A DNA stretch of 64,000 nucleotides from Bin87 sp965207585. Its GTDB lineage: Bacteria; Chloroflexota; Dehalococcoidia; Lucifugimonadales; UBA3495. Of the stretch, positions 7,709 to 15,286 are shown in pieces. Each line of letters starts with the position of its first letter. Positions within the stretch are counted from its first letter, which is position 1. The position numbers were made by a program, and so were the translations under genes. Below the pieces are notes generated by a model that did not search any database, had not been told where the DNA came from, and saw only the letters and a list, made by a program, of their open reading frames with translations. The stretch spans positions 1,054,001-1,118,000 of the forward strand of contig CBDBMT010000003.1 of NCBI GenBank assembly GCA_965207585.1. Reading direction: 5' to 3'.

Positions 7709-9169
7709 CTAGACGGCCCCCTCGGCGACGTCGATGGCGCGCATCATGGCGCCGGACTTGTGCCGGGTTTCCATGTACTCGTCCTCGGCCACGCTGTCAG
7801 CGACCACGCCGCCGCCGGCCTGGACGTACATCACGCCGTCCTTGAAGATGCCGGTGCGCAAGACGAGGGCGGTGTCCATGTTGCCGTTGTAGCTGAAGTA
7901 GGCCACCGCGCCGCCGTAGGGGCCGCGCCGTTCCTGCTCCACCTCGGCGATGATCTCCATGGCGCGGATCTTGGGCGCGCCGGAGACGGTGCCGGCGGGA
8001 AAACAGGCGCGCAACGCGTCGTAGGGCGTCATCTCGGGCCGCAGTTGCCCTTCCACGTGGGACACCAGGTGCATCACGTGGGAGAACCGTTCCACGTCCA
8101 TGTACTGGGTGACGCTGACCGTGCCGGGGACGCTGACCCGGCCGATGTCGTTTCGACCCAGATCAAGCAGCATGATGTGCTCGGCCTGCTGCTTCTCGCT
8201 GCCCTTGAGTTCTTCTTCCAGGGCAATATCTTCGGCCGGCGTCTGGCCGCGCGGCCGCGTGCCGGCGATGGGATGGGTGGAGACGGTGCCATCGTGGACG
8301 GTGGCCACCGTCTCGATGGCCGCGCCGACGATCTGGAAGCCGTTGAGGTCCAGGTAGTACATGTAGGGTGAAGGGTTGCTGCCGCGCAGGGCGCGGTACA
8401 CCTGGAAGGGGTGGGCATCGGTGTGGCGGCTGAACCGCTGGGAGTTGACCACCTGGATCACGTCGCCGGCGTAGATGTACTCGATGCACTTCTCGATGAC
8501 GGCTTCGTATTCCGCCACGGTGAAGTTGGATTGGGTCTCGCTGCCCACCGGGAGGGACGGCGCCGCCAGCAGTTCCGGCGGGATTTCCAGGGGCCGGGAG
8601 AGCCGGTCGACCATCCGCTCGATCTTGGCGGTTGCCGCGTTGTACGCCTCAGCGACGTCGCCTCCGTCCAGCCGGGCGTGGCTCACCACCTTGATGTCGT
8701 GGCGCAGGTGGTCGAACACCAGCAGCGTGTCGGTGAACATGAAGACCGACTCGGGCAGGCCCTGGGGGTCGGCCTCGGGCATGGGCACGCGCGGCTCGAA
8801 GTAATGCACCGCATCGTAGGCGACGTAGCCCACGCCGCCCCCGTGGAACGGCGGCAGACCCTCCACGGGAATTAGCTGGAAGGTGTCCATTTCCCGCTGC
8901 ACCAGGGTCAGCGGATCCACCGTGCCGGAGGGCTGGTCGGCGCCGGTGCTGAACACGTCGTAGGGCTCGGTGCCGATGAAGCTGTAGCGGCCGATGCGCT
9001 CGCCGCCGGCCACCGATTCCAGCAGGAAGGAGTAGGGCGGGCGGGCCACCTTCAGGTAGGCCGAAACCGGCGTTTCCAGGTCGGCGTTGATGGTGCGGTA
9101 AACCGGGCACAGATTGCCCTGTCCGGCCAGGGTGCGAACTTGTTCGAGGGTTGGATAGTACGTTGTCAT
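7709..9169 (-). CDS. trpE: anthranilate synthase component I
   Basis: 486 residues from the ATG at 9169 (MTTYYPTLEQVRTLAGQGN). An earlier in-frame start at 9334 falls inside the T-box leader and is rejected. Chorismate-binding enzyme that aminates chorismate and releases pyruvate. Recognisable are the N-terminal SYLKVARPPYSFLLESVAGGERIGRYSFIG, which carries the tryptophan feedback-site LLES element, and the C-terminal catalytic core IAGTRPRGQT, LLDLGRNDIGRV, FPAGTVSGAPKIRAMEII and GGAVAYFSYNGNMDTALVLRT. It is the first gene of trpE-VOC-trpG. Regulation has two visible levels: the Trp T-box upstream and probable allosteric inhibition through LLES. Confidence 0.93.
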   Translation of the reverse strand: MTTYYPTLEQVRTLAGQGNLCPVYRTINADLETPVSAYLKVARPPYSFLLESVAGGERIGRYSFIGTEPYDVFSTGADQPSGTVDPLTLVQREMDTFQLIPVEGLPPFHGGGVGYVAYDAVHYFEPRVPMPEADPQGLPESVFMFTDTLLVFDHLRHDIKVVSHARLDGGDVAEAYNAATAKIERMVDRLSRPLEIPPELLAAPSLPVGSETQSNFTVAEYEAVIEKCIEYIYAGDVIQVVNSQRFSRHTDAHPFQVYRALRGSNPSPYMYYLDLNGFQIVGAAIETVATVHDGTVSTHPIAGTRPRGQTPAEDIALEEELKGSEKQQAEHIMLLDLGRNDIGRVSVPGTVSVTQYMDVERFSHVMHLVSHVEGQLRPEMTPYDALRACFPAGTVSGAPKIRAMEIIAEVEQERRGPYGGAVAYFSYNGNMDTALVLRTGIFKDGVMYVQAGGGVVADSVAEDEYMETRHKSGAMMRAIDVAEGAV

Positions 9170-9202
9170 GTCGTAAATTCCAGATGTGTTGGGCGGCGAC
9201 GA

Positions 9203-9235
9203 CAAAAGAAAAAGCCCGTCCCCTGCGGGACGAGC
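9203..9235 (-). terminator. intrinsic terminator of the Trp T-box
   Basis: On the minus strand GCTCGTCCC-gcag-GGGACGGGC is followed by TTTTTCTTTT. This is the regulated terminator that competes with the AGGGTGGC antiterminator of the T-box. It ends 34 bp before the trpE start codon. Confidence 0.88.
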
Positions 9236-9440
9236 CTTATGGCCGTGAGCCACCCTGCATACGGTGTTCGATAGGCGGGTAACGCGGCCCACGCGGCTCG
9301 ATCTAGTCGGCTTGCGCTCAACTATGAGTGGCAACCTTTCGGCGAGCGGCTCCGGGGTCCATTCACCGCCTGCGCTTGGCGCCGGCTCGCAGCTAACCCG
9401 GCTCTCTGGGCCTCGCTGGGCGGTTACTAATCCCCTTCAC
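9203..9440 (-). ncRNA. T-box riboswitch, tryptophan-specific, upstream of trpE
   Basis: Read on the minus strand, the leader has T-box landmarks in order. GGGATTAGTAACCG is the base of stem I. AGAGAGCCGGG with its partner GAGCCGG forms the distal stem I. The specifier region is GTGAATGGACC, with TGG at 9361-9359 followed by A. The stem III part is GGCCGCGTTA. AGGGTGGC at 9256-9249 is the antiterminator T-box sequence that pairs with the tRNA acceptor end. It ends in a hairpin at 9235-9214 followed by a T-rich run. UGG is the tryptophan codon and the downstream gene is trpE, so uncharged tRNA-Trp should allow read-through. Confidence 0.92.
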
Positions 9441-9496
9441 GGCATTTGGGTATTCGGATTTGCGGGGTTAATTGTATGGCGGGACACGCGAAGGCG

Positions 9497-9895
9497 TCAA
9501 CGGCGCGCCGGGAAGCGGTCGAGTTGGCCGGGCCAGTTGAGCATATTGCGGTCGTCGGTAATCAGCTCGTGGCCTTCCAGGGCGGTGGCCATGATGATGC
9601 GGTCGGCAGGGTCGTCATGCAAATCGGACAGGGCTACGGAGCGGGCCGCGATGACTCCGTCAACTGGAATTTCAGTCAACCCCGCGTCCAGGAGGTTTTG
9701 ACGCCATTGGATGGCAGTAACGTCGAGTGTGAGGCGGCGTTTTGCCAGCAGCAGGGCGACTTCCCATACGGATATGGCTGAGAACGCGGCGTCTCCATCT
9801 GCGATTGCTTCGCGCATCCGGCGGTCAGCCCGTGGGCCAAGCCTCGGATTTAGGGTCGTGTACCAGATCAGGGTATGCGTATCCGGCAATATCAA
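9497..9895 (-). CDS. type II toxin VapC family PIN-domain ribonuclease
   Basis: 132 residues. PIN-domain nuclease with the acidic residues that bind metal: Asp5 in MILPDTHTLIW, Glu in AISVWEVALL, and Asp pairs in LHDDPADRIIMATALEGHELITDDRNML. Family members cut tRNA, rRNA or mRNA when freed from the antitoxin. The ATG overlaps the TGA of the antitoxin gene (ATGA), the usual order antitoxin first and toxin second. The protein looks intact. The RNA target cannot be predicted. Confidence 0.88.
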   Translation of the reverse strand: MILPDTHTLIWYTTLNPRLGPRADRRMREAIADGDAAFSAISVWEVALLLAKRRLTLDVTAIQWRQNLLDAGLTEIPVDGVIAARSVALSDLHDDPADRIIMATALEGHELITDDRNMLNWPGQLDRFPARR

Positions 9896-10209
9896 GCAGG
9901 CTGCTCCTCATCTCCGCCTGTGTATGGACCGTACCACTCCTCATCCTGATCGGTGTTTAAGGCGTACCACTCAGGCGGCAGCGGAGATACGATGTCGCCG
10001 TGGATTTCCATCTTCCCCTTGAGGGAACCGCGGAGAGGATCGTGTACTTCCTCGTACCGTGTTATCTGCACGATGGGCTTATCGCCGTCGAAGATGATCG
10101 CCTTCCCGTCCTGCTCGAACACGGCGGCGATGATTGACAGGTATTGCTCGCCAAATTCTTCGATGGTGAGTGTATGCAGTTTTTTGTGGAAAGGAACGGC
10201 CTCGGTCAT
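9892..10209 (-). CDS. type II antitoxin, Phd/YefM-like
   Basis: 105 residues from the ATG at 10209, which has a strong GGAGGAAACC ribosome binding site. The N-terminal part (LHTLTIEEFGEQYLSIIAAVFEQDGKAIIFDGDKPIVQITRYEE) has the layout of Phd-fold antitoxins that dimerise and bind operator DNA; the acidic C-terminus (NTDQDEEWYGPYTGGDEEQPA) would wrap the toxin. It overlaps vapC by 4 bp. It is longer than many Phd antitoxins, mainly through the central segment GSLKGKMEIHGDIVSPLPPEWY. Autoregulation by the antitoxin-toxin complex is likely from family behaviour. Confidence 0.8.
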   Translation of the reverse strand: MTEAVPFHKKLHTLTIEEFGEQYLSIIAAVFEQDGKAIIFDGDKPIVQITRYEEVHDPLRGSLKGKMEIHGDIVSPLPPEWYALNTDQDEEWYGPYTGGDEEQPA

Positions 10210-10259
10210 GGTTTCCTCCGGCTGGCTGATGGGTTGACGCACTGAATGTGTCGAAAGCG

Positions 10260-11228
10260 TCACGGCGTCAATAGTATCTTCCCCGTGGTCTCCCGGCCCT
10301 CCAGGCGGCGGTGGGCCTCGGCGGCGTCGGACAGCGGCAGGTTCAGACTGACGTTCAGCTTGATCTCGCCGGACTGCACCCAGGACAGGCATTCTTCGGC
10401 GCGTTGCAGCAGCTCTTCGCGCGTGGCGGTGTAGTCGCCCAGCGTGGGGCGGGTGAGGAATAGCGAGCCGTTGCGCAGCATCCCCGAGTCTACCGCTCCC
10501 ACCGGGCCACCAGCCTGCCCGTACAGCGCCATGCACCCGCGGCGTCCCAGGACGCGCAGGCCCTTCTCGAAGGTGGTTGCGCCCACGGCGTCGTAGATGA
10601 TCTTGACGCCCTGGCCGTCGGTCATCCGTCTAACCTCTTCCTCGAAGTCCTGCTGGGTGTACAGGATGACGTCGTCGGCGCCAGCGCCACGGGCCATTGC
10701 CGCCTTCTCGTCGGTGGATACCGTGGTGTACACGTGGAGGCCCATGCGCTTCAGCATCTGGATGAGCAGCAGGCCCATCCCGCCGGCCCCGGCGTGAACC
10801 AATGCGCTCTGGCCGGCGTGCAGCGGCGCGATGTCGTTGACCAGGAAGTGGGCGGTCATGCACTGGAGCAGGGTCGCCGCGCCGGTCTCGAAGTCCATGT
10901 CGTCGGGGATGCGCACCAGCAGCCAGGCTGGTACCGCCTGCTGCTCGGAGTAAGACCCGGTGTGCATGGCGTAGGCGACCCGGTCGCCCACGGCAACCTC
11001 GGTGACGCCGTCGCCCACCGCGATCACCTCGCCTGACGCCTCGCGGCCGGGCGTCCACGGGAAAGCCGCCGGCGGGTTGGTCCCCTTGCGGCTGGACACG
11101 TCGGTGTAGTTGACGCCGATGTTGCGGATGGAAACGATGGCTTCACCCGGACCGGCGATGGGTTCGGGCATGTCTTCATATTTCAGCACGTCGGGTCCGC
11201 CGACTTCGTAGGCGCGTATGCCTTTCAT
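10260..11228 (-). CDS. NADPH:quinone oxidoreductase family (MDR superfamily)
   Basis: 322 residues from the ATG at 11228. A GroES-like N-terminal domain (NIGVNYTDVSSRKGTNPPAAFPWTPGREASGEVIAVGDGV) is followed by a Rossmann domain with the nucleotide loop ALVHAGAGGMGLLLIQMLK. The structural and catalytic zinc cysteines of alcohol dehydrogenases are absent, as in quinone reductases of the zeta-crystallin type. The C-terminal LPLSDAAEAHRRLEGRETTGKILL is also typical. An upstream in-frame extension overlaps the MmgE/PrpD gene and is rejected. It follows that gene by 5 bp, so the two probably share a transcript. Confidence 0.88.
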   Translation of the reverse strand: MKGIRAYEVGGPDVLKYEDMPEPIAGPGEAIVSIRNIGVNYTDVSSRKGTNPPAAFPWTPGREASGEVIAVGDGVTEVAVGDRVAYAMHTGSYSEQQAVPAWLLVRIPDDMDFETGAATLLQCMTAHFLVNDIAPLHAGQSALVHAGAGGMGLLLIQMLKRMGLHVYTTVSTDEKAAMARGAGADDVILYTQQDFEEEVRRMTDGQGVKIIYDAVGATTFEKGLRVLGRRGCMALYGQAGGPVGAVDSGMLRNGSLFLTRPTLGDYTATREELLQRAEECLSWVQSGEIKLNVSLNLPLSDAAEAHRRLEGRETTGKILLTP

Positions 11229-11233
11229 GGTGT

Positions 11234-12538
11234 CTAACCTCCAAGTACGGATGCCATTCCGGTAACGTTGTCGATGTCCAGGATGCCGCGGAAACTGCTG
11301 ACCGCTTCGTCGATGTGGTCGGCCGGCAGGATGTAGCGGGTGCAATAGAGGAATTTTGCGTCCAGTTCTTCCGCGTCCAAAGGCATTGCCGGCGAGCCCC
11401 GGGGGTGATCGATGCGATGGCGCAGCGCGCGTCCGTCGTTCAGGGTTATCGCCACCTCGGCTGGGTTCAGGGCCAGCGGAGACGCCGACAGGGTGGCCTC
11501 GATGGATACGCGCTCCATCATGGCGCGGACACCCTCGTCCCGCACCGCCGGCTCCGAGAAGAAGTTGATCAACGGCGCCCCGTGGCACAGGGTCGCGGCC
11601 GCGATGAACCCGATGGACCGGCGGGCCTGCCAACCGTCGGCGGGCAGGACGTGCGGCAGTTGTGCGGTGGCGCCGGCGGTCACTCCAATGTGTACGGAAA
11701 ATACGTCGGACGGCTCGAATCGGTGCAGCTGGGCCAGGCCGAGGATGGCGTCAATCACGCTGTGGCTCGCCGGATGGCAGGGATACAGGCGGATGGTGAC
11801 CCCCGGATCCTCAAGACGCCAGCGGACACCGAGATCGGCGAAATCGGCCGTTCCTGCGAACACGCTGGCGGACTTTCCGTCAATTCCCGCCTCGGCGCTC
11901 AGGGCGGCTATCACTCCCTGCATGGCGGCCCTGCCTTCCGACATGGCGGCCGCGCCGGCGGAACCGTACTCGTGGCCTCCGTTCGCCGTATCCGCCGCCA
12001 GCCCCACCGCGCCGGCCACTCCGTCGGTGTCAAGGCCCAGCAGAATTGACGATGCAACGGCCGCGCCCACCGCGCCGGCCGAGCCGCGGGGCGGTGCAGC
12101 GGCGCTGAGGCGAGCGGCCACCTCGCATCCGGCGGCGAAGGCCGAGAGAACGTCCCGTCCGGAGTACCCGTGCATCTCGCCCAGAGCCATCACGGGCGGG
12201 AAAACGGCCGCGGTGACGTGCGCTCCCGCGTCCACGGTGTTGTCGTCGTAGTCCAGCAGCCGCACCAGGGTCCCGTTCACCAGCGACGCATACACCGGCG
12301 AGGTGCGCATTCCCATGCCGATGATGGTGCTGCGGCCGTTGCCGCCCATTTCACGCACGACGCGCGCCAGCGCAACGCCGTCGGGATGCGCCGCCCCCGC
12401 CAGGGCAGCCCCCGCCGCGTTCAGCATCATCTCGCGGCACAACTCGGCCACCGTCGGCGGCACGGGAATGTCCGCTTGAGCGACGCCGGCGGCGAACTCG
12501 GCGATCCGTCGTATGGGTTCAGGTTCTGTGCTATTCAT
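11234..12538 (-). CDS. MmgE/PrpD family protein
   Basis: 434 residues. Family members include 2-methylcitrate dehydratase, cis-aconitate decarboxylase and immune-responsive gene 1. The family pattern is clear: LVNGTLVRLLDYDDNTVDAGAHVTAAVFPPVMALGE near residues 85-120, GHEYGSAGAAAMSEGRAAMQGVIAALSAEAG, and YPCHPASHSVIDAILGL. The conserved aspartates of LDYDD and the histidine of GAHVTAAV are the residues implicated in catalysis. Substrate unknown. It probably heads a two-gene operon with the quinone oxidoreductase 5 bp downstream. Confidence 0.85.
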   Translation of the reverse strand: MNSTEPEPIRRIAEFAAGVAQADIPVPPTVAELCREMMLNAAGAALAGAAHPDGVALARVVREMGGNGRSTIIGMGMRTSPVYASLVNGTLVRLLDYDDNTVDAGAHVTAAVFPPVMALGEMHGYSGRDVLSAFAAGCEVAARLSAAAPPRGSAGAVGAAVASSILLGLDTDGVAGAVGLAADTANGGHEYGSAGAAAMSEGRAAMQGVIAALSAEAGIDGKSASVFAGTADFADLGVRWRLEDPGVTIRLYPCHPASHSVIDAILGLAQLHRFEPSDVFSVHIGVTAGATAQLPHVLPADGWQARRSIGFIAAATLCHGAPLINFFSEPAVRDEGVRAMMERVSIEATLSASPLALNPAEVAITLNDGRALRHRIDHPRGSPAMPLDAEELDAKFLYCTRYILPADHIDEAVSSFRGILDIDNVTGMASVLGG

Positions 12539-12600
12539 GGCAGGGCAAGGATACTCACGGCCGGCCCGCGGCGCAACGCGGGGGTACAGAGGTCGCGGTG

Positions 12601-12606
12601 TATAAT
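12601..12606 (+). promoter_or_regulatory. -10 promoter element for hicAB
   Basis: A perfect TATAAT lies 6 bp before the GTG start of the hicA remnant, giving a nearly leaderless transcript. No clear -35 is seen. Similar TATAAT boxes precede the MFS gene at 18534 and the amidohydrolase at 54431. Confidence 0.5.
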
Positions 12607-12612
12607 GCCGGC

Positions 12613-12803
12613 GTGGATAGCAGGACGGTGATACGGCGATTGCGCGAAGACGGCTGGTACGTTCACCACATCACTGGACGCATCACCAGATGAGACACCC
12701 AATCAAGCGGGGAACGACATCAGTGCCTCACCCGCGAAAAGATCTCAAGATTGGAACGATACGCAGCATCGAGCGGCAATCCGGCGTCAGACTCCGGCCG
12801 TGA
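12613..12803 (+). pseudogene. HicA-like mRNA interferase toxin, frameshifted
   Basis: From the GTG at 12613 the frame encodes VDSRTVIRRLREDGWYVHHITG and then stops at 12691. From the CAT at 12681, in the next frame, translation continues HHQMRHPIKRGTTSVPHPRKDLKIGTIRSIERQSGV to a TGA at 12801-12803. Joined, this is a full HicA: double-stranded-RNA-binding fold, the HHQ motif with the catalytic histidine, and VPHPRKDL-x-x-GT-x-x-SI. One missing base near 12680 separates the halves; a second C before CATCAC would restore it. The stop overlaps the GTG start of hicB. It is either a disarmed toxin or a sequencing error. Confidence 0.82.
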
Positions 12804-13207
12804 GGAAACCCGACATGGAACGTACGTACCTTGCGTTGGTTGAAAAAGACCCGGATAGTGACTACGGAGTTTGGTTCACGGACCTGCCCGGCTGCATCAC
12901 TGCCGGAAGCACCTTTGAGGAAGCGTGCGAAATGGCGCGGGAGGTGCTGATGCTGCATTTGGAAGGTATGGCCGAATATGGAGAAGTAATCCCTGCCCCC
13001 AGTTGCGTCAACGACGTGCTGGCGCACCCCGACGCTGCCGACGCCATCGCCCTGATCGTGGTTGAAGCCTTGCCGGAGCGCACTCCCGAAGAAGCGCAGG
13101 CCGCCTACGATGCTTTCATGGCATCGGAGTACGGACAGGAATTCATGCGGGAAACGGCGCCAAAGTCGGAAGCAGATATAGCCACGGTACCAACGGCACA
13201 CCCTTGA
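12800..13207 (+). CDS. HicB-like antitoxin
   Basis: 135 residues from a GTG that overlaps the hicA stop (GTGA), or 130 from the ATG at 12815. The N-terminal half is the HicB partial RNase H-like fold: YLALVEKDPDSDYGVWFTDLPGCITAGSTFEEACEMAREVLMLHLEGMAE. This segment neutralises HicA in known systems. The C-terminal part is acidic and helical, without an obvious Arc or HTH DNA-binding motif. It appears intact while its partner is frameshifted, the expected order of decay for a toxin-antitoxin pair. Confidence 0.85.
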   Translation: MRKPDMERTYLALVEKDPDSDYGVWFTDLPGCITAGSTFEEACEMAREVLMLHLEGMAEYGEVIPAPSCVNDVLAHPDAADAIALIVVEALPERTPEEAQAAYDAFMASEYGQEFMRETAPKSEADIATVPTAHP

Positions 13208-13233
13208 GATTCGCTCGGCGCGGAGCTTTTTCA

Positions 13234-13491
13234 ATGTCAACCCAGAATAACGACGAGTACCGTCCTGCTGGCGAGGGGCTGAACGCCGAACGACGACGAG
13301 GGTCCAACCGAATGCCTGTTGAGGCTGCCTTTGTTGCGATTGCAATAAATTTGGTAATCACTTTGGCATCCACCGTTTGCCTCGCGGCTATGGGCAACCG
13401 CAGCGGAGAGCGCATTGTGCGCGATCATTCTGAGCCTGCATTTACCGCAAAGGAAAATTTATCGTGGACGCCAGCACCATTGCTATCGTAA
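13234..13491 (+). CDS. small membrane protein, hypothetical
   Basis: 85 residues from the ATG at 13234, preceded by GGAG at the right distance. One hydrophobic segment (VEAAFVAIAINLVITLASTVCLAAM) follows a charged N-terminus. It begins 27 bp after hicB and overlaps the next gene by 28 bp, which could mean coupling or that one of the two calls is wrong. No family recognised. Confidence 0.4.
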   Translation: MSTQNNDEYRPAGEGLNAERRRGSNRMPVEAAFVAIAINLVITLASTVCLAAMGNRSGERIVRDHSEPAFTAKENLSWTPAPLLS

Positions 13492-13874
13492 TCGCCATCG
13501 CCGGGGTAGGGGTAACCCTGACGGGCATCGGGATAACCGTGCTGATAATCCTGCTTCGGGGATTGTTCCGTCTGGGCCAATTGTTCCAGCGTGTCGACGC
13601 CCAGGACGAAAACATACGGCAAGTGCGGGACGACATTCAGCAGCTGCGCACCGAAACACGTGAAGACATTCAGCAGCTGCGAGCCGAAGTGCGGGATGAT
13701 ATTCAGCAGCTGCGAGCCGAAGTGCGGGATGAGATGCGGGAAATGCGGGAAGACATCCAGCAACTCACTGCCGCAGTACGCCAAACTAACGAAATGGTGA
13801 TAGCTCTTGCCAACCACCGACATGATCAGGACGGCAATATCATCTTCATCCTGCCGCCTCAACCTTCAGGATGA
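13464..13874 (+). CDS. membrane protein with 11-residue coiled-coil repeats
   Basis: 136 residues from a GTG with an AAGGA ribosome binding site. An N-terminal transmembrane helix (IAIVIAIAGVGVTLTGIGITVLIILL) is followed by a long coiled coil built from an 11-residue unit, R-D-D-I-Q-Q-L-R-A-E-V, repeated about three and a half times. The DNA shows it as near-perfect 33-bp direct repeats with ATTCAGCAG at 13635, 13668 and 13701. Hendecad repeats form right-handed coils, as in some membrane-tethered spacers. Function unknown. The repeat array could vary in copy number between strains. Confidence 0.7.
   Translation: MDASTIAIVIAIAGVGVTLTGIGITVLIILLRGLFRLGQLFQRVDAQDENIRQVRDDIQQLRTETREDIQQLRAEVRDDIQQLRAEVRDEMREMREDIQQLTAAVRQTNEMVIALANHRHDQDGNIIFILPPQPSG
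13635..13733 (+). repeat. 33-bp tandem repeat inside coding sequence
   Basis: Three units of 33 bp, each starting ATTCAGCAGCTGCG, encode the 11-residue coiled-coil repeats of the surrounding gene. The second and third units are nearly identical. Confidence 0.8.
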
Positions 13875-13978
13875 ATGGCTGAATGATTGAACGGCGACCA
13901 CAACCCGGTCACCAGGGAGCCACATAATCGTATAGCGGTGACGCCGGCGTACCCCCGCCATTGACCAGGAGAGTGAAT

Positions 13979-15229
13979 ATGTCAGTACACGGTAGCAGTT
14001 CCAACTCGGTGGAAGAGCGGCAGTACGACGTTGCCATCGTGGGCGGCGGCATCATCGGGCTGTCCACGGCCATGCAGTTGCTGGAACGCTCGCCGGACCT
14101 GAACGTCGCGGTGATCGAAAAAGAGGAGCAGCTGGCCCAGCACCAGACGGGTCACAACAGCGGCGTCATTCACTCCGGCATCTACTACCGGCCCGGCTCG
14201 TGGAAGTCGCGGTTCTGCGTGGGCGGCAAGGACCGGCTGATCCGGTTCTGCGACGAGAACGAGATCGAGTACGATCCGTGCGGCAAGGTGATCGTCGCCA
14301 CCCACGAGAGCGAACTGGGACGCCTGGACGATCTGTACGAGCGCGGTGTCGCCAACGGCGTTCCCGATCTCGAAATAGTGGGCTCCGAGCGATTGAAGGA
14401 GATCGAGCCTCACACCTTTGGCGTCCGGGCGCTGTGGGCTCCGCACACCGGCATCGTCGATTACGTGCGGGTGGCCAACGCCTACGCGGGCAAATTCCAG
14501 TCGGCGGGAGGTGACATCTTCACCGGCGCGGCGGTGATCCGGTCCCGGCAAACCGGCTCCGGCACCGCTTTGGAGACGCAGCGCGGCGCCGTCCAGGCGC
14601 GACACGTTATCAACTGCGGCGGCCTGTACGCGGACAAGCTGGCGAGGATGATGGGCGAGGAGACCGACGTGCGCATCATTCCGTTCCGCGGGGAGTACTA
14701 CAAGCTGACCCCGGCCAGCGAAGACCTGGTGAAAGGGCTGATCTATCCGGTGCCAGACCCGCGGTTCCCGTTCCTGGGCGTGCATTACACGCGGAACATC
14801 CACGGCTACGTGGAGGCCGGCCCCAACGCGGTGCTGGCGTGGGCGCGGGAGGGCTACCGCAAGAGCAACATCAGTCTGGGCGAAACCGCCGGCGCGCTGA
14901 CCTTCCCTGGATTCTGGAAGATGACCGCGAAGCACTGGAAGACGGGCATGCAGGAGATGCACCGGTCCTACAGCAAGTCGGTGTTCGTCAACGACCTCAA
15001 GAAGTTGATCCCCGAGATCCGCGCCGAGCACCTGGAACCGGGCGGCAGCGGCGTGCGCGCGCAGGCCGTTTCCACGTCCGGCGCGATCCTGGACGACTTC
15101 CACATCCTGCGGGGACAGCGGGCGCTGCACGTGCTGAACGCCCCGTCGCCGGGCGCAACCTCGTCGCTGGCCATCGGCGAATACCTGACGGACATGGCGG
15201 TTGACGACTTCGGCCTGGCAACGGCCTGA
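13979..15229 (+). CDS. lhgO: L-2-hydroxyglutarate oxidase, FAD-dependent
   Basis: 416 residues from the ATG at 13979, which has AGGAGAG 7 bp upstream; the earlier TTG at 13961 is rejected. DAO-fold flavoprotein that oxidises L-2-hydroxyglutarate to 2-oxoglutarate and passes electrons to the quinone pool. The FAD-binding VAIVGGGIIGLSTAMQLLE is at residues 12-31. Family-specific stretches are HQTGHNSGVIHSGIYYRPGSWKSRFCVGG, PHTGIVDYVRVANAYA, INCGGLYADKLARMMG, FRGEYYKL, and the C-terminal VRAQAVSTSGAILDDFHI with NAPSPGATSSLAIGEYL. Length and motif order fit LhgO closely. An MFS carrier gene follows 57 bp later. Confidence 0.9.
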   Translation: MSVHGSSSNSVEERQYDVAIVGGGIIGLSTAMQLLERSPDLNVAVIEKEEQLAQHQTGHNSGVIHSGIYYRPGSWKSRFCVGGKDRLIRFCDENEIEYDPCGKVIVATHESELGRLDDLYERGVANGVPDLEIVGSERLKEIEPHTFGVRALWAPHTGIVDYVRVANAYAGKFQSAGGDIFTGAAVIRSRQTGSGTALETQRGAVQARHVINCGGLYADKLARMMGEETDVRIIPFRGEYYKLTPASEDLVKGLIYPVPDPRFPFLGVHYTRNIHGYVEAGPNAVLAWAREGYRKSNISLGETAGALTFPGFWKMTAKHWKTGMQEMHRSYSKSVFVNDLKKLIPEIRAEHLEPGGSGVRAQAVSTSGAILDDFHILRGQRALHVLNAPSPGATSSLAIGEYLTDMAVDDFGLATA

Positions 15230-15286
15230 ACGCACTGCCGACGGATCCCGGGGCGGCCGGCGGCGGACGCTTCTACTCCTGATCAG

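Noticed and set aside
9169..9334. N-terminal extension of TrpE from an in-frame start at 9334
   Set aside because: It would be translated from T-box RNA and includes the terminator. The ATG at 9169 fits the family length.
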